Positions 22,801-31,400 of a stretch of 38,994 nt of DNA are shown one piece after another (position 1 is the stretch's first letter; the number at the start of each line of letters is the position of its first letter). The translations under genes and the position numbers were made by a program. Below the pieces are notes generated by a model. It searched no databases. It had not been told where the DNA came from and saw nothing but the letters and a program-made list of their open reading frames with translations. Origin of the DNA: Paenibacillus sp. Soil750 (lineage in GTDB: Bacteria; Bacillota; Bacilli; Paenibacillales; NBRC-103111); assembly GCF_001428045.1 (NCBI RefSeq), contig NZ_LMSD01000006.1:145734-184727 (forward strand). The letters run 5' to 3'.

Positions 22801-25498
22801 TCAAAGCAATAGGATAGTGGTGAGTGAGAAGTATCCCACTGGGAAGTTAACTACTGAGATTGCAGCTAAAATCGCAGAAGACAGTGTTCGATCTATAGGA
22901 TCGTTGCTTTCTACACCAATACAACAGAGAAGCACAGAAAATAGAGAAGTTGTTCGTCTATTGCGCACTACTCTACGCCAAGCCGGAGAAAGCAACAACA
23001 GGATGGCAGATCTACAACAGTCTGGTTTACGAGAGGGCCATGGAGGAACGGGTCCACAAGGAATGACAATCAGACAAACCTTAGCCGCAGAAATAGCAGC
23101 AAAGGTAGCACAAAGCAGCATGAACTTCGTGAATTCAAGCAAAGCTGCCATGAACGGCCCGCAGTTGCTTCAACGCAGCTTACGCCAACCAACTAGTTTG
23201 GTGCAAGACGGTGGCAGTTTGTTTTCAACAGTAACGTCGAGGGAGAATAGGCCTCACAGCGCTGTGAGAGCAACTGAAATCAAATCAAGTGTAAGTGAAC
23301 AGGCTACTGGCAAACCAACGAATGAAACAACGGTTGTTGGGATCGTTCAGCCAGCTAGTCTTACTCCTCTTGATATAGTTAGGCGAGCTGGAAGCCCTTC
23401 TCGTGTTAATCAGGTGAAAGAGCAGCAGGCTAGTATTCAGCGTAAAATCGACTTAGGACAATTTATATCTCGAAAACCAACCCTTAGCTCTCGCAACCAA
23501 TCATCTTCAGCAAGCAGCGAGGGTGATGCTACGATTTCACGCTCAACTGGTCCATGGGTGAGTGGTCAGCTTACACTTCGGGCCGGGCGAGTCGAGAATG
23601 GTACGGTAACAAGACGAGCAAGCGGATCAGATAATGCGCAGTCATTGGAAATGACTAGCATTGCGGAGCACGGAAACGTGCAGAGGTTAGCTGATATCGA
23701 TCGGAAGGACGAGAGACAGTCCAATAGTGTTGAAAGCGTTGAACCAATAAGTGACCCTGCAACAGAGGAAGTAGGAGCACGGGCTTCCTCGATCAATGAG
23801 AAACAAAATTCAACTAGCAGAATGATAGATGCACATATCGAACAACACAATTCTGATACTGCTACACAGATCCAATTGAGCCGAATGGATGAAGAGGTGG
23901 ACATACAACCCAACCATCTGGCAAGAGAAGTTGTGCGTGGGAAGCTTGTACAACGGCTGTCTTTTGTTGAAAATAGCAGGCAATTGAAACCGATCAATGG
24001 AACTGACCATCTTCTGCAAGCTAGAAGTATAAGCAACACAGTAGTAGGGAAGCTCGTTCAGCGTTCACTAGCGAGTATGAATGGTATTCAGGTAAGAAGA
24101 GCTAATCAAGCAGATAACGTGCAATCACGTAGTGCATCGGGTGAATTAGTACGTAGTGTGCCAAGATCATCTGAGAACGAAATTAGGCAGCATGCAAGAC
24201 AACGTGAGACTGCAGGACGGGTGGACAGAACAGTTGTTTCAGCGCCAACACATTCCGTGCAAAGCGAATCTGGAAGAACGATAGGTTCATCTCCGACTAA
24301 TCGATCTGTTGATCTTACAAACCGTCAGATGCCTAGTCAGAATATGTTGGAAAGTTCGAACCGGATACAAGGTAAAGCAGGTATGGGTACTGGCAATCTA
24401 ATTCAACATGCGAGTGAGACGAGAATTAGGCAATTAATCAATAAAGCATCTGCCCAGGATATCAGGCAAGGAATACTGCAGGGTGCTGATGGTGAAGCAT
24501 CACCAAAACGTGGAGCAGTGAACTGGGCTGGGGCGCAAGCCGAACATCTTCAGAGACGCGTAGTCGTCGATGGCAGTGAGCGCGCGCCTATGCGGGAAGC
24601 ACATGGTTCGGAGAGTCGCTTGGAAGCGGAACGCTTGCAAGTGGATTCGGCGGAGCAAACCATCAGGGCTATGGTGAGCGCGCAGGTGGAAGAGCGCGCA
24701 CAAGGGCTAGAGCCTGCGGCCGCTTCGCGGGCCGCAGAGACGGTCTCGGTCGCGCGCGCTGCACGCGCGCCAAGAGCTCGCCAGAGCACGAGCATGACAC
24801 CGCGTGTCATGCCGCTGCTGGCGAGCAGCGCAGGAGCGCTTCGCGCTGCTCCTGCGGGAATGGCTGCGGCTTCGCCTGCCGCAGCGAAACACCGACTGCC
24901 CGCCCGCGGGACGGGCAGTCTCATACAGGCGGCTGCCTCTGGCGGAGCCGCCGCAGCAACAGCTGGCGCGCGAAGCGGCGCCAGCATCACGAACAGCAGC
25001 AGCCAAGGCTGGGCTGCTGCTGCATTAACCAAGCCGCTGCCCACGCAGGTGCAGCGGCTTGCCAGACCCGTCGGCGGCATGCAAGGCAGCGCCGACATTC
25101 AAGGCACGCCAGCGATGAGCGTGCCGATGCAGTCCCGCTCGCAGCAGCCGTCCATCGGCGGGAGCAACCAGGGCACGCCAATGGTAAACATACCGATGCA
25201 ATCAGCAAGTCAAGATCACCTTGCTTCACCGCTCAGCATGCTGGAGCATAAACAAGCACCTACGAGTCAACTGGCGAACGCTCCGCTCGACATGGACTGG
25301 CTGCGAACCAAAACGAGCGCAGACTCAGAACCAACACCAACTGCGCCGGTCGATCAGACACCGCCAGAGCTAAGTGAAGATCAGCTGAAAGAGCTGATTA
25401 AACAGCTTCCACAGCTGGATATCTCCAAAATTGCGGACAAAGTATACCGCGAAATCGAGAAAAAAATGAAATTCGAACGGCAACGCCGAGGTATATAA
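19835..25498 (+). CDS. Giant disordered/coiled-coil eCIS protein (1,887 residues)
   Basis: The start is ATG 19835, 7 nt after AGGGGG (a TTG at 19829 is also in frame). Residues 1-140 are basic then helical (SRQAKQFATGIMGKYGF, KNPSDRAWILQLQLQLQSL), possibly an independent folded domain. Two AT-hook-like motifs follow: KKKRGRKSKK at 154-163 and KRKRGRPRKN at 734-743. Residues 557-631 are five 15-residue Gln/Glu/Arg repeats predicted as coiled coil. Most of the rest is Ser/Gln/Asn/Arg-rich and low-complexity, with a repeated EIAAKIAEDSV / EIAAKVAQSSM block 78 residues apart and an Ala-rich part near 1,620-1,760. The C-terminus (SKIADKVYREIEKKMKFE to RRGI) is an amphipathic helix that, from memory, ends variable-length proteins at this place in other eCIS loci. 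Tape measure, tube-filling or cargo-binding roles are all possible; function is unknown. Confidence 0.8.
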   Translation: MNSRQSHKPRGNKKKGSLRFAEGKRTTTVGQTSRQAKQFATGIMGKYGFDRNNYLGMFALIFKGKGLLTDKELASIKNPSDRAWILQLQLQLQSLKHPESAPFITKQQTIQQIQKLLTQSGYRLPKQVLIDGSHNEEKSVPFEPTQAAVDVPVKKKRGRKSKKEKELAGQILAEQEIANAAKRNRAQSKQETINVVNKRNSPIMQRSMRQLVASIGMLAHSTSSKMNQPSPMVNGVQHTGHRTNISQKTVNLLYKQALRDNKDSELVRSSEQDGKTVRANHSNVAQHVEAIRSTSIWLEQFHSGKLSLGRNDDEASGARLSGQIMLKSNPSFLNVAKLILQEVTQTPMSHRGLTQQGSHNMSESEVPRSSSTDSQTIGNGKSLKLGEGPFSEESSPSTVRFIRSLLSKHAEGQDVQASKLQPAEQDQAEGSTRTRKSESFIAKGFLSSSLQPMAINAASLTSRLPRSMHASAGSSSPSRSRNRGMDTSTTKIWRKTGDQQEATKLQPSSQVLQEQGPLTEVVQRLQQERDEIRLQEAASSQSPVIEQLRIQQEQQEAQLRVQREELQEQQEVQLRVQREELQEQQEVQQRAQREELQEQQRAQQRTQQEELQEREEALQRRQRVEPQVQQEAHQQFTQAQLQISQENEQSTNLVHERQVRENPQVLPELQVTQNNHVTDLQREPQVSLGQEEPRVQQQQVAQDEPVHQAKQAQQKQDVDIAESVVLQPIEQPVKRKRGRPRKNSSLQQTSKETTKETIVGSSDSSPTSTDVPFMDTTTSDSETVGMPEQERVASKHVEVVTAYPSQVYRKPTRLENRRPNTQKIQSNESWLQQLVTLQRQPSSNSHSFIRSTNSVNNDGMQVLTNRTSTQLSINAIKPDLGTDLLARSTSKLRDQRLRESSIASRKTSRTSNGEELRGSNRLHRQQVNQSVNNQSLPIQRKSDLSEGKPQRAIPMESSWKGDESLRSATTLGQQEVQTSQQQIKQEDQIQSNRIVVSEKYPTGKLTTEIAAKIAEDSVRSIGSLLSTPIQQRSTENREVVRLLRTTLRQAGESNNRMADLQQSGLREGHGGTGPQGMTIRQTLAAEIAAKVAQSSMNFVNSSKAAMNGPQLLQRSLRQPTSLVQDGGSLFSTVTSRENRPHSAVRATEIKSSVSEQATGKPTNETTVVGIVQPASLTPLDIVRRAGSPSRVNQVKEQQASIQRKIDLGQFISRKPTLSSRNQSSSASSEGDATISRSTGPWVSGQLTLRAGRVENGTVTRRASGSDNAQSLEMTSIAEHGNVQRLADIDRKDERQSNSVESVEPISDPATEEVGARASSINEKQNSTSRMIDAHIEQHNSDTATQIQLSRMDEEVDIQPNHLAREVVRGKLVQRLSFVENSRQLKPINGTDHLLQARSISNTVVGKLVQRSLASMNGIQVRRANQADNVQSRSASGELVRSVPRSSENEIRQHARQRETAGRVDRTVVSAPTHSVQSESGRTIGSSPTNRSVDLTNRQMPSQNMLESSNRIQGKAGMGTGNLIQHASETRIRQLINKASAQDIRQGILQGADGEASPKRGAVNWAGAQAEHLQRRVVVDGSERAPMREAHGSESRLEAERLQVDSAEQTIRAMVSAQVEERAQGLEPAAASRAAETVSVARAARAPRARQSTSMTPRVMPLLASSAGALRAAPAGMAAASPAAAKHRLPARGTGSLIQAAASGGAAAATAGARSGASITNSSSQGWAAAALTKPLPTQVQRLARPVGGMQGSADIQGTPAMSVPMQSRSQQPSIGGSNQGTPMVNIPMQSASQDHLASPLSMLEHKQAPTSQLANAPLDMDWLRTKTSADSEPTPTAPVDQTPPELSEDQLKELIKQLPQLDISKIADKVYREIEKKMKFERQRRGI
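21503..21727 (+). repeat. Five 45-bp tandem repeats (15-residue coiled-coil units)
   Basis: Units begin at 21503, 21548, 21593, 21638 and 21683; the first two differ by only a few bases, while the last is degenerate. Each encodes a variant of VQLRVQREELQEQQE. A 15-residue period fits a pentadecad coiled-coil rather than simple heptads. The near-identity of the first copies suggests recent expansion by slippage. Confidence 0.9.
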
Positions 25499-25534
25499 GT
25501 TTTTACATGACTATGGCAGAAAGGACGGATTCCT

Positions 25535-26161
25535 ATGGCGCTTAAGAAAGCAATGATTATTGTACACAAAGGCAGTAAAACAGAAAATGTACAAGTCATG
25601 TTTAACCCAGGTGAGTATACGATTGACACGAGCAATAACTACGACTGGAAAACAGTGCCGGGTCTGTCCATGCCAATTGCTCAGTTCGTGAGCGGGGGTA
25701 CGACGACACTCACCATGGATTTCTTTTTCGACACCTACGAGAAAGGGACGGACGTTCGTCAGTTGACGACGAAGATTTCAGGTCTCCTCGATGTGGAGAA
25801 GGAGATCCATGCACCGCCGCTATGCAGATTCGTATGGGGTTCACTGGATTTCAAGGGAGTCGTCGTCGGTGTAAATCAGCATTTTACAATGTTCCTGGAT
25901 ACAGGGGTTCCTGTTCGCGCTAAGCTGAAAGTGACGTTTAAATCCACACTGAGCAAGAAAGATCAACTCAAGCAAATTCCGCGTCATTCGGCAGATCGAA
26001 CGAAATTGAAGATGCTTAATCAAGGTGATCAACTATGGACGATAGCTGCCAATGAGTACGAGGATCCTACGTTGTGGCGAGAAATCGCTAAGGCGAATGG
26101 GATCGATAATCCAATGAAAGTAGCCACGGGACGCCGCATTTCAGTTCCGCGGTTGGATTAA
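25535..26161 (+). CDS. LysM tube-baseplate adaptor (Afp7/PVC7-like)
   Basis: The 208-residue protein has an N-terminal CIS-tube domain (VMFNPGEYTIDTSNNYDW, TTTLTMDFFFDTYEKGTDVR, CRFVWGSLDFKGVVVGVNQH) and a C-terminal LysM module from about residue 160 (LNQGDQLWTIAANEYEDPTL to GRRISVPRL). In T4 the equivalent is gp53/gp54; in Afp it is Afp7, which joins the tube to the hub. The LysM here is thought to bind proteins within the baseplate, not peptidoglycan. AGAAAGGACGG precedes the ATG. It lies 4 nt from the hub gene, so the two are coupled. Confidence 0.93.
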   Translation: MALKKAMIIVHKGSKTENVQVMFNPGEYTIDTSNNYDWKTVPGLSMPIAQFVSGGTTTLTMDFFFDTYEKGTDVRQLTTKISGLLDVEKEIHAPPLCRFVWGSLDFKGVVVGVNQHFTMFLDTGVPVRAKLKVTFKSTLSKKDQLKQIPRHSADRTKLKMLNQGDQLWTIAANEYEDPTLWREIAKANGIDNPMKVATGRRISVPRLD

Positions 26162-26165
26162 GCCG

Positions 26166-27254
26166 ATGGCCTTAGATTTGGAAACGAGTTCTTTTACCTT
26201 TGACGACCTGGCCAAAAAATATGGTGATTTTTACGCCCCTTATTACGATATTAAAGTGGATGGCACGAAATTGTCGGATGATATCGCACTGGATAATCTA
26301 CGTGTGGAGACAACGATTGATGGCACGGCTGACTCTTTTTCTTTTCGAGTAGCAAATGCGTACGATATTACGAAGAATGAATTTCAATGGCTATCTACCT
26401 TCACATTAGGTAAAGCCATTGATATCGGTTTAGGTTATGTAGACAAATTTACGCCTGTTTTTACGGGACAAATCACATCTGTCGTTGTGGATTTTCCAGA
26501 AGACGGCGCCCCTGGTCTCGTTGTGCGTGGGATGGATATTTCTTATCTCATGATGAAAGGGACGAAGTCTCGCTCTTGGAATAAGAAGAAATATAGTGAA
26601 GTCGTTGAAGAAATCGCCAAAACATATGGCTTCAAAACCAATGTGGATGCCACGACAACGGTATTTCCGGCACTTTCACAGAGTCAGATCAATGACTATC
26701 ACTTCATTCAAAATTTAGCGAATTTAGTTAACTATGATTTCTTCGTTGTGGGGAAAAATTTGTATTTCCGTAAGCCATTAACGGCGATGACAGCCGTAAT
26801 GACGTTGGAAATGGGCAAGACGCTCCGCAGCTTAATGATAGATCACAATTTGGCTGAGCAAATTACGGGTGTAACCGTACGAGCTTGGGATAATAAAGAG
26901 TTAAAAGTCATCGAAGGCAAGTCAGCCAGCGTGACGAAGCTCGGTTCTAATAGCAAGACTGGCAAGGATATTTTAGGCTCAAAAGGTGATTTCATCGAGC
27001 ATATGTATACGAATGTAACCTCTGTAGAGGAAGCAAAAAGCTACGCAGATGCGATATTAAATCGCCGAGCCATGAAGCTGGTTAGCGGCAGTGGGGAATG
27101 TATTGGGATTCCAGAGATTCGCGCTGGGCGCTATATCAAGCTCAGTGGCGTTGGCAAGACGTTCGACCAACCGTATTATATTACAGGAGCAACGCACATT
27201 TTCGACGATGAAGGTTATACAACTCGGTTCCAACTGGGAGGGAATGCAGTCTAA
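26166..27254 (+). CDS. Baseplate hub protein (gp27/gpD-like half of VgrG)
   Basis: The protein of 362 residues corresponds to the phage late control gene D / T4 gp27 fold: the first half (YDIKVDGTKLSDDIALDNLR, GKAIDIGLGYVDKFTPVFTG, GMDISYLMMKGTKSRSW) and the second half (SQSQINDYHFIQNLANLVNY, FVVGKNLYFRKP, GEDxxx-like end EGYTTRFQLGG). It should form the trimeric hub on which tube 2 sits. In most eCIS and T6SS this part is fused to the gp5-like spike; here it ends at 27254 and the spike is the next gene. The two overlap by a single base (TAATG). Confidence 0.92.
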   Translation: MALDLETSSFTFDDLAKKYGDFYAPYYDIKVDGTKLSDDIALDNLRVETTIDGTADSFSFRVANAYDITKNEFQWLSTFTLGKAIDIGLGYVDKFTPVFTGQITSVVVDFPEDGAPGLVVRGMDISYLMMKGTKSRSWNKKKYSEVVEEIAKTYGFKTNVDATTTVFPALSQSQINDYHFIQNLANLVNYDFFVVGKNLYFRKPLTAMTAVMTLEMGKTLRSLMIDHNLAEQITGVTVRAWDNKELKVIEGKSASVTKLGSNSKTGKDILGSKGDFIEHMYTNVTSVEEAKSYADAILNRRAMKLVSGSGECIGIPEIRAGRYIKLSGVGKTFDQPYYITGATHIFDDEGYTTRFQLGGNAV

Positions 27255-27979
27255 TGTTCAAAACTCCCGATATAACAATTGGTGGTATATCCGATTTTGC
27301 CAGTCAGAAGATTGGCGGCGTCATGGTGGCCGTGGTTACGAATAACACCGATCCTGATAAAATGGGGCGTGTGAAGCTCAAGCTGCCGATGCAAGAAACC
27401 GAAACGGAGACAGACTGGGTTCGTATCGCGACGTTAATGGGCGGTAAGGAAATGGGCAGTCTTTTTATACCGGAAGTTGGGGATGAGGTATTGGTTGCCT
27501 TTCATTTAGGCGAGCTGCGGATGCCGTTCGTGATTGGTATGCTGTGGAATCCGAAAAATATGCCGCCAACACCCGCAGAGAAGAATGATTTGCGCATGAT
27601 CAAAACAAAATCAGGTCATGAACTGTCTTTCAATGATAAGAGTGGTGACGAAAGTATCACGTTGAAGACCAAAAAAGGCCAGATTATTGAACTCAAGGAC
27701 AAAGATCAGAGCATTTCGATTGCGGACTCCAGTGGGAACAATAAGATTTTGATCAAAGGCGGGTCGGCAAATGAAATTTCGGTCGTCAGCCAAACCTCGA
27801 AGATTACCTTGAACGCCAAAGGCGAGGTCGGCATTGAAAGCACGAAGGAAATCAAAATTAAATCTACGCAAATTAACATAGAAGCATCTGCTACCATGGC
27901 GCTGAAGGCAGGGGCAACGCTGGATCTGAAGTCAGATGGGATCATTAACATCAAAGGTAGTATGGTGAAAATTAACTAG
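27254..27979 (+). CDS. Spike protein (gp5/gpV-like OB fold plus beta-helix)
   Basis: The 241-residue product starts with an OB-fold (GVMVAVVTNNTDPDKMGRVK, DWVRIATLMGGKEMGSLFIP, EVGDEVLVAFHLGEL, MPFVIGMLWNP), the part that in VgrG caps the hub. From about residue 115 onward it becomes a regular strand repeat (SGHELSFNDKSG, ITLKTKKGQIIELKDKDQSI, then NAKGEVGIESTKEIKIKS) ending INIKGSMVKIN, a membrane-piercing triple beta-helix. No lysozyme or toxin domain is attached. GGGAGGG lies 12 nt upstream of the ATG. No separate PAAR-tip gene follows. Confidence 0.92.
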   Translation: MFKTPDITIGGISDFASQKIGGVMVAVVTNNTDPDKMGRVKLKLPMQETETETDWVRIATLMGGKEMGSLFIPEVGDEVLVAFHLGELRMPFVIGMLWNPKNMPPTPAEKNDLRMIKTKSGHELSFNDKSGDESITLKTKKGQIIELKDKDQSISIADSSGNNKILIKGGSANEISVVSQTSKITLNAKGEVGIESTKEIKIKSTQINIEASATMALKAGATLDLKSDGIINIKGSMVKIN

Positions 27980-28012
27980 CGTCAAAATCAATTAGCGAGA
28001 GGGCGTGGCGAG

Positions 28013-28414
28013 ATGTCGGAAGCATTTTTGGGACGAGGATGGAAATTCCCTATTCAGGTAGACCCTGCAACAGGAAGAATCCGAATGTCCGAGTATGAGG
28101 AAGACATCGCTGAAGCGATTCGCGTCATTTTGGGCACCACGCAAGGTGAACGTGTTATGCGTCCTTCTTTTGGATGCGGCGTTCAGGAATTTATTTTCGG
28201 TTTAACCGACGATACTACGCTTCATTTGCTGCAAAGTAATATTGAAGAGGCCATTCGCAACTGGGAGCCGAGGGTTTATGAGGTTGAAGTGAAAGCCATT
28301 CCAGAAGCGGATGACCCGGCCAAAGTCATGATTCATATTGCCTATCAGGTGCGTACTACGAACAACTTGTTTAACCAAGTCTATCCGTTTTATTTATTTG
28401 AAGGTTCGAAATAG
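28013..28414 (+). CDS. Baseplate wedge protein, gp25-like (Afp9)
   Basis: The 133-residue protein has the gp25 signature: FPIQVDPATGRIRMSEYEED, the helix EAIRVILGTTQGERVMRPSF, and NWEPRVYEVEV containing the conserved EPR core that links sheath initiation to the baseplate. GAGAGGGCG precedes the ATG. It is 33 nt after the spike and 49 nt before the first wedge gene, as expected for a baseplate operon. Confidence 0.95.
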   Translation: MSEAFLGRGWKFPIQVDPATGRIRMSEYEEDIAEAIRVILGTTQGERVMRPSFGCGVQEFIFGLTDDTTLHLLQSNIEEAIRNWEPRVYEVEVKAIPEADDPAKVMIHIAYQVRTTNNLFNQVYPFYLFEGSK

Positions 28415-28463
28415 AAAGAGGATGCGGAACCGATGACGATACGTGCAGAGAGGAGGTGGAACT

Positions 28464-31400
28464 GTGCAACCTCCCAAAATTGATGCCAGAGACATACCTG
28501 ATCTGATCGCCCAAATGAAGGAAATGGCGCCGTATTATACGCCAGAGTGGCGATTTACGCCAGAGAACCCGGATCCGGGTTCGGCTTTATTCCTCATGTT
28601 TGCGGATATGTTTCACGATAATATTAAACGATTGAATCGGGTACCCACGAAGAATCTGATCTCGTTTCTGAATATGTTCGATGTCACGCTGCTTCCAGCA
28701 AGACCGGCCAGTAGTTACCTGACATTTGCATTAAACGAAGGGACGAAAGAATCTGTGTTTATTTCGGCGGGTACGCAAATTGCTGCTGCCTTAGAGGCCG
28801 ATACGATTCTATATGAAACGGCACGCAGCGCCTTGTTGACGCCAGCCGTGCTCACAAGCATTTATGTGACAAGTCGTAAACAGGATATCATTGTCCGGAT
28901 CACGGATGACTTCTTACTTGCGAGTCGTCAAGGCTATGCGTTCCCGAAGAAGCTGTTTCGTCTTCAGGATGGCGACAATTTACAGGAGCATGCCTTGTAT
29001 TTGGAGCACAGTTCCCTTTTCACGGTAACCAACCCGGCACGAATTGAGATCGAATTCCGGAACGGGGCGAAACGCTTTGAGGAGTTCGGTATGTCCAGCC
29101 AACTGGCAGATCCAGAGCTTACGGAATGGCTGTATGCAACAGCGGATGGTTGGAAAGCATTTGATGCCGTAGAGGCGACGGGTAATCGGGTTATTTTGCT
29201 CAAAAGTGTTCGTGAAGAGCTTGCTCTTAAAGAAGTGAATGGCCAAAGCGGTCGCTGGATTCAATGCCGATTAAAGCCGCTCGAAACTGGTCGTACGACG
29301 CTCGCTGACAGCAGGCTTTCTATGGATCATATATCTTTCAAAACAGACTATGTAGATACACTCGAAACGGGTGGTATTCAACCTGATCAGATGTTTTACA
29401 ATGACATTGATGCGGATCCTTCGGGGTTCTATCCATTCGGTGATCAATTCGCCCTGTATGGCTCCTTTTATATTGGGAGTCAGGAAGTGTTCACGAAAAC
29501 CAACGGTGATATTAAGCTGAGTTTCGGTCTGCAGGCGATTGAGAATCGTTTTGGAGCGGAAAACGTGGATCAAGTTGACTGGAAAATGGTCATGAAGAAG
29601 AACAAGTTCGATAAAGCACCTGTTGTGCATGTGACGGTTCTTCAAGTGGCTTGGGAATATTGGAATGGTACGACGTGGGTGCGGCTAGATGTGGGCAAGG
29701 ATGCGGAGAAGCTCTTCTACTACCCCGTTCAGCAAAAGGTTCGCAAGGAGATTGAGTTCCGCTGTCCGCCTGATCTTCAGGCTACTTATGTGAACGGGAA
29801 TGAGAACCGCTGGATCCGAGCACGTATCTTACATATCGAAAATGCGTATATCGCGCAGGCTTTATATTTATCACCGTGGATAGATGACGTAGCGCTGACG
29901 TATCAATACGAGGATCGTCTTTATCAAGCGGATCGTTGTTTGTCCTTCAATAACACGGTTTTCGAGGAACGAACTAAGCATAGCCGTCAATTGGCAGGCG
30001 GATTTGAACCTTTCCAGCCTTTGGAAGGCAGCCATCCAGCGCTATGTTTCTCTTTTGATACACCGCCTGTGAGAGGTCCAATTTCGATATTCGTCTCGAT
30101 TAAACAACAGCGCTTCTCGGAGCATGATGTTCCTATGCTGGAGTGGGAGTATTTACGAGCAGGCTTGCTCCCAGGAACTCCACCGGAGTGGGTGGCACTC
30201 AAGGTTATCGATGAAACGAAAGGCTTGACGCAAAGCGGAACCGTGCAGTTCGTGGGTCCATCTGATTTTGCAGGCGTCTCTCTATTCGGTCAAGAGGGTT
30301 ACTGGATTCGGGCTACGAATCGGGATGATATCTATGATGATGTGACGGGGCGTGTACATATTCCGACGATTCAGGGCGTGTATATGAATACGGTTCATGT
30401 CCTCCAGCAGGAGACGATTACAGGTGAAGTACCTGAGGTTAAAGGGCTGGAAGAAATGGAATATCAGCTGAGCAGACAAGGAATCGTGTCGGAGGAAGTA
30501 TGGGTTGATGAGACCGAGTTCGTGACGGAAGAGGATATCTCTGAGTACGAGTTATCTGGAGCACCGCTCATGGACATTCGCCGCGATTCAGAGGGGAATA
30601 TTCTGCAAGTATGGGTCCGTTGGACAGCTGTTCGCGATTTGACGTTATCGAGCAGCCGAGATCGGCATTATGTGATTGACCACACCTTTGGACGCATTCG
30701 TGTAGGGGATGGTGTTCATGGGATGCACCCGCCGAAGGGCGGACTAGAGCAATTGAAGGTCACCTACCAAGTTACAATGGGTCAAATCGGCAATGTCCCT
30801 GCTCGTCAGATCAATCAGATGCAGGATTCGATTGCTTTTGTGGGTGAGGTATATAACCCTGAACCCGCATCGGGCGGTTGTCAGGCTGAGAAGCTGGAGT
30901 CTGCGCTAGTGCGGGGGCCAGAGATGTTGAAGCATCGTAACCGAGCTGTTTCGTCCAAAGACTACGAGTGGTTGGCTAGAGAAGCCTATCCGAACATCGC
31001 GAAGGTGACGTGTATTCCGAATCGGAATGCGTATATGAAAAAAGAAATCGGAGCAATGACGCTTGTTATTTTGCCAAAAGAAGGCCAACAAGGCAGTTCA
31101 ACGTTTCCTGAGCTGAAAAAACAAGTGGAACGATTCATTCTGGGGCGTGCCTCAAGTCTGGTTGCTTTCCCGGAACGCTTGCAGGTCATTGAGCCAGTGT
31201 ATATGGAAATATCCGTTTCTGCTGTAGTCGCTGTTGAGGGAATGGATACGGTCGTTCTCACAGAAATTCAGGCGATTGAGAAATTAAATCGTTTTCTTGA
31301 CCCGCTAACGGGCAATTTTGATAATAAAGGTTGGGCCATTGGTGCGCAGATTCATCCTTCCGTCTTTTACGCGCTGTTGAAATCGATTCGGACAATCAGC

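Noticed and set aside
24550..25098. 182-codon minus-strand frame rich in Ala/Arg/Ser
   Set aside because: It is antisense to a GC-rich, Ala-rich part of the giant gene; such mirror frames arise from GC bias, and no start signal is present.
25535..26161. LysM protein as a cell-wall hydrolase or wall-binding lysis factor
   Set aside because: The N-terminal part is the CIS-tube domain and the position is that of Afp7-type adaptors; no hydrolase domain is present.
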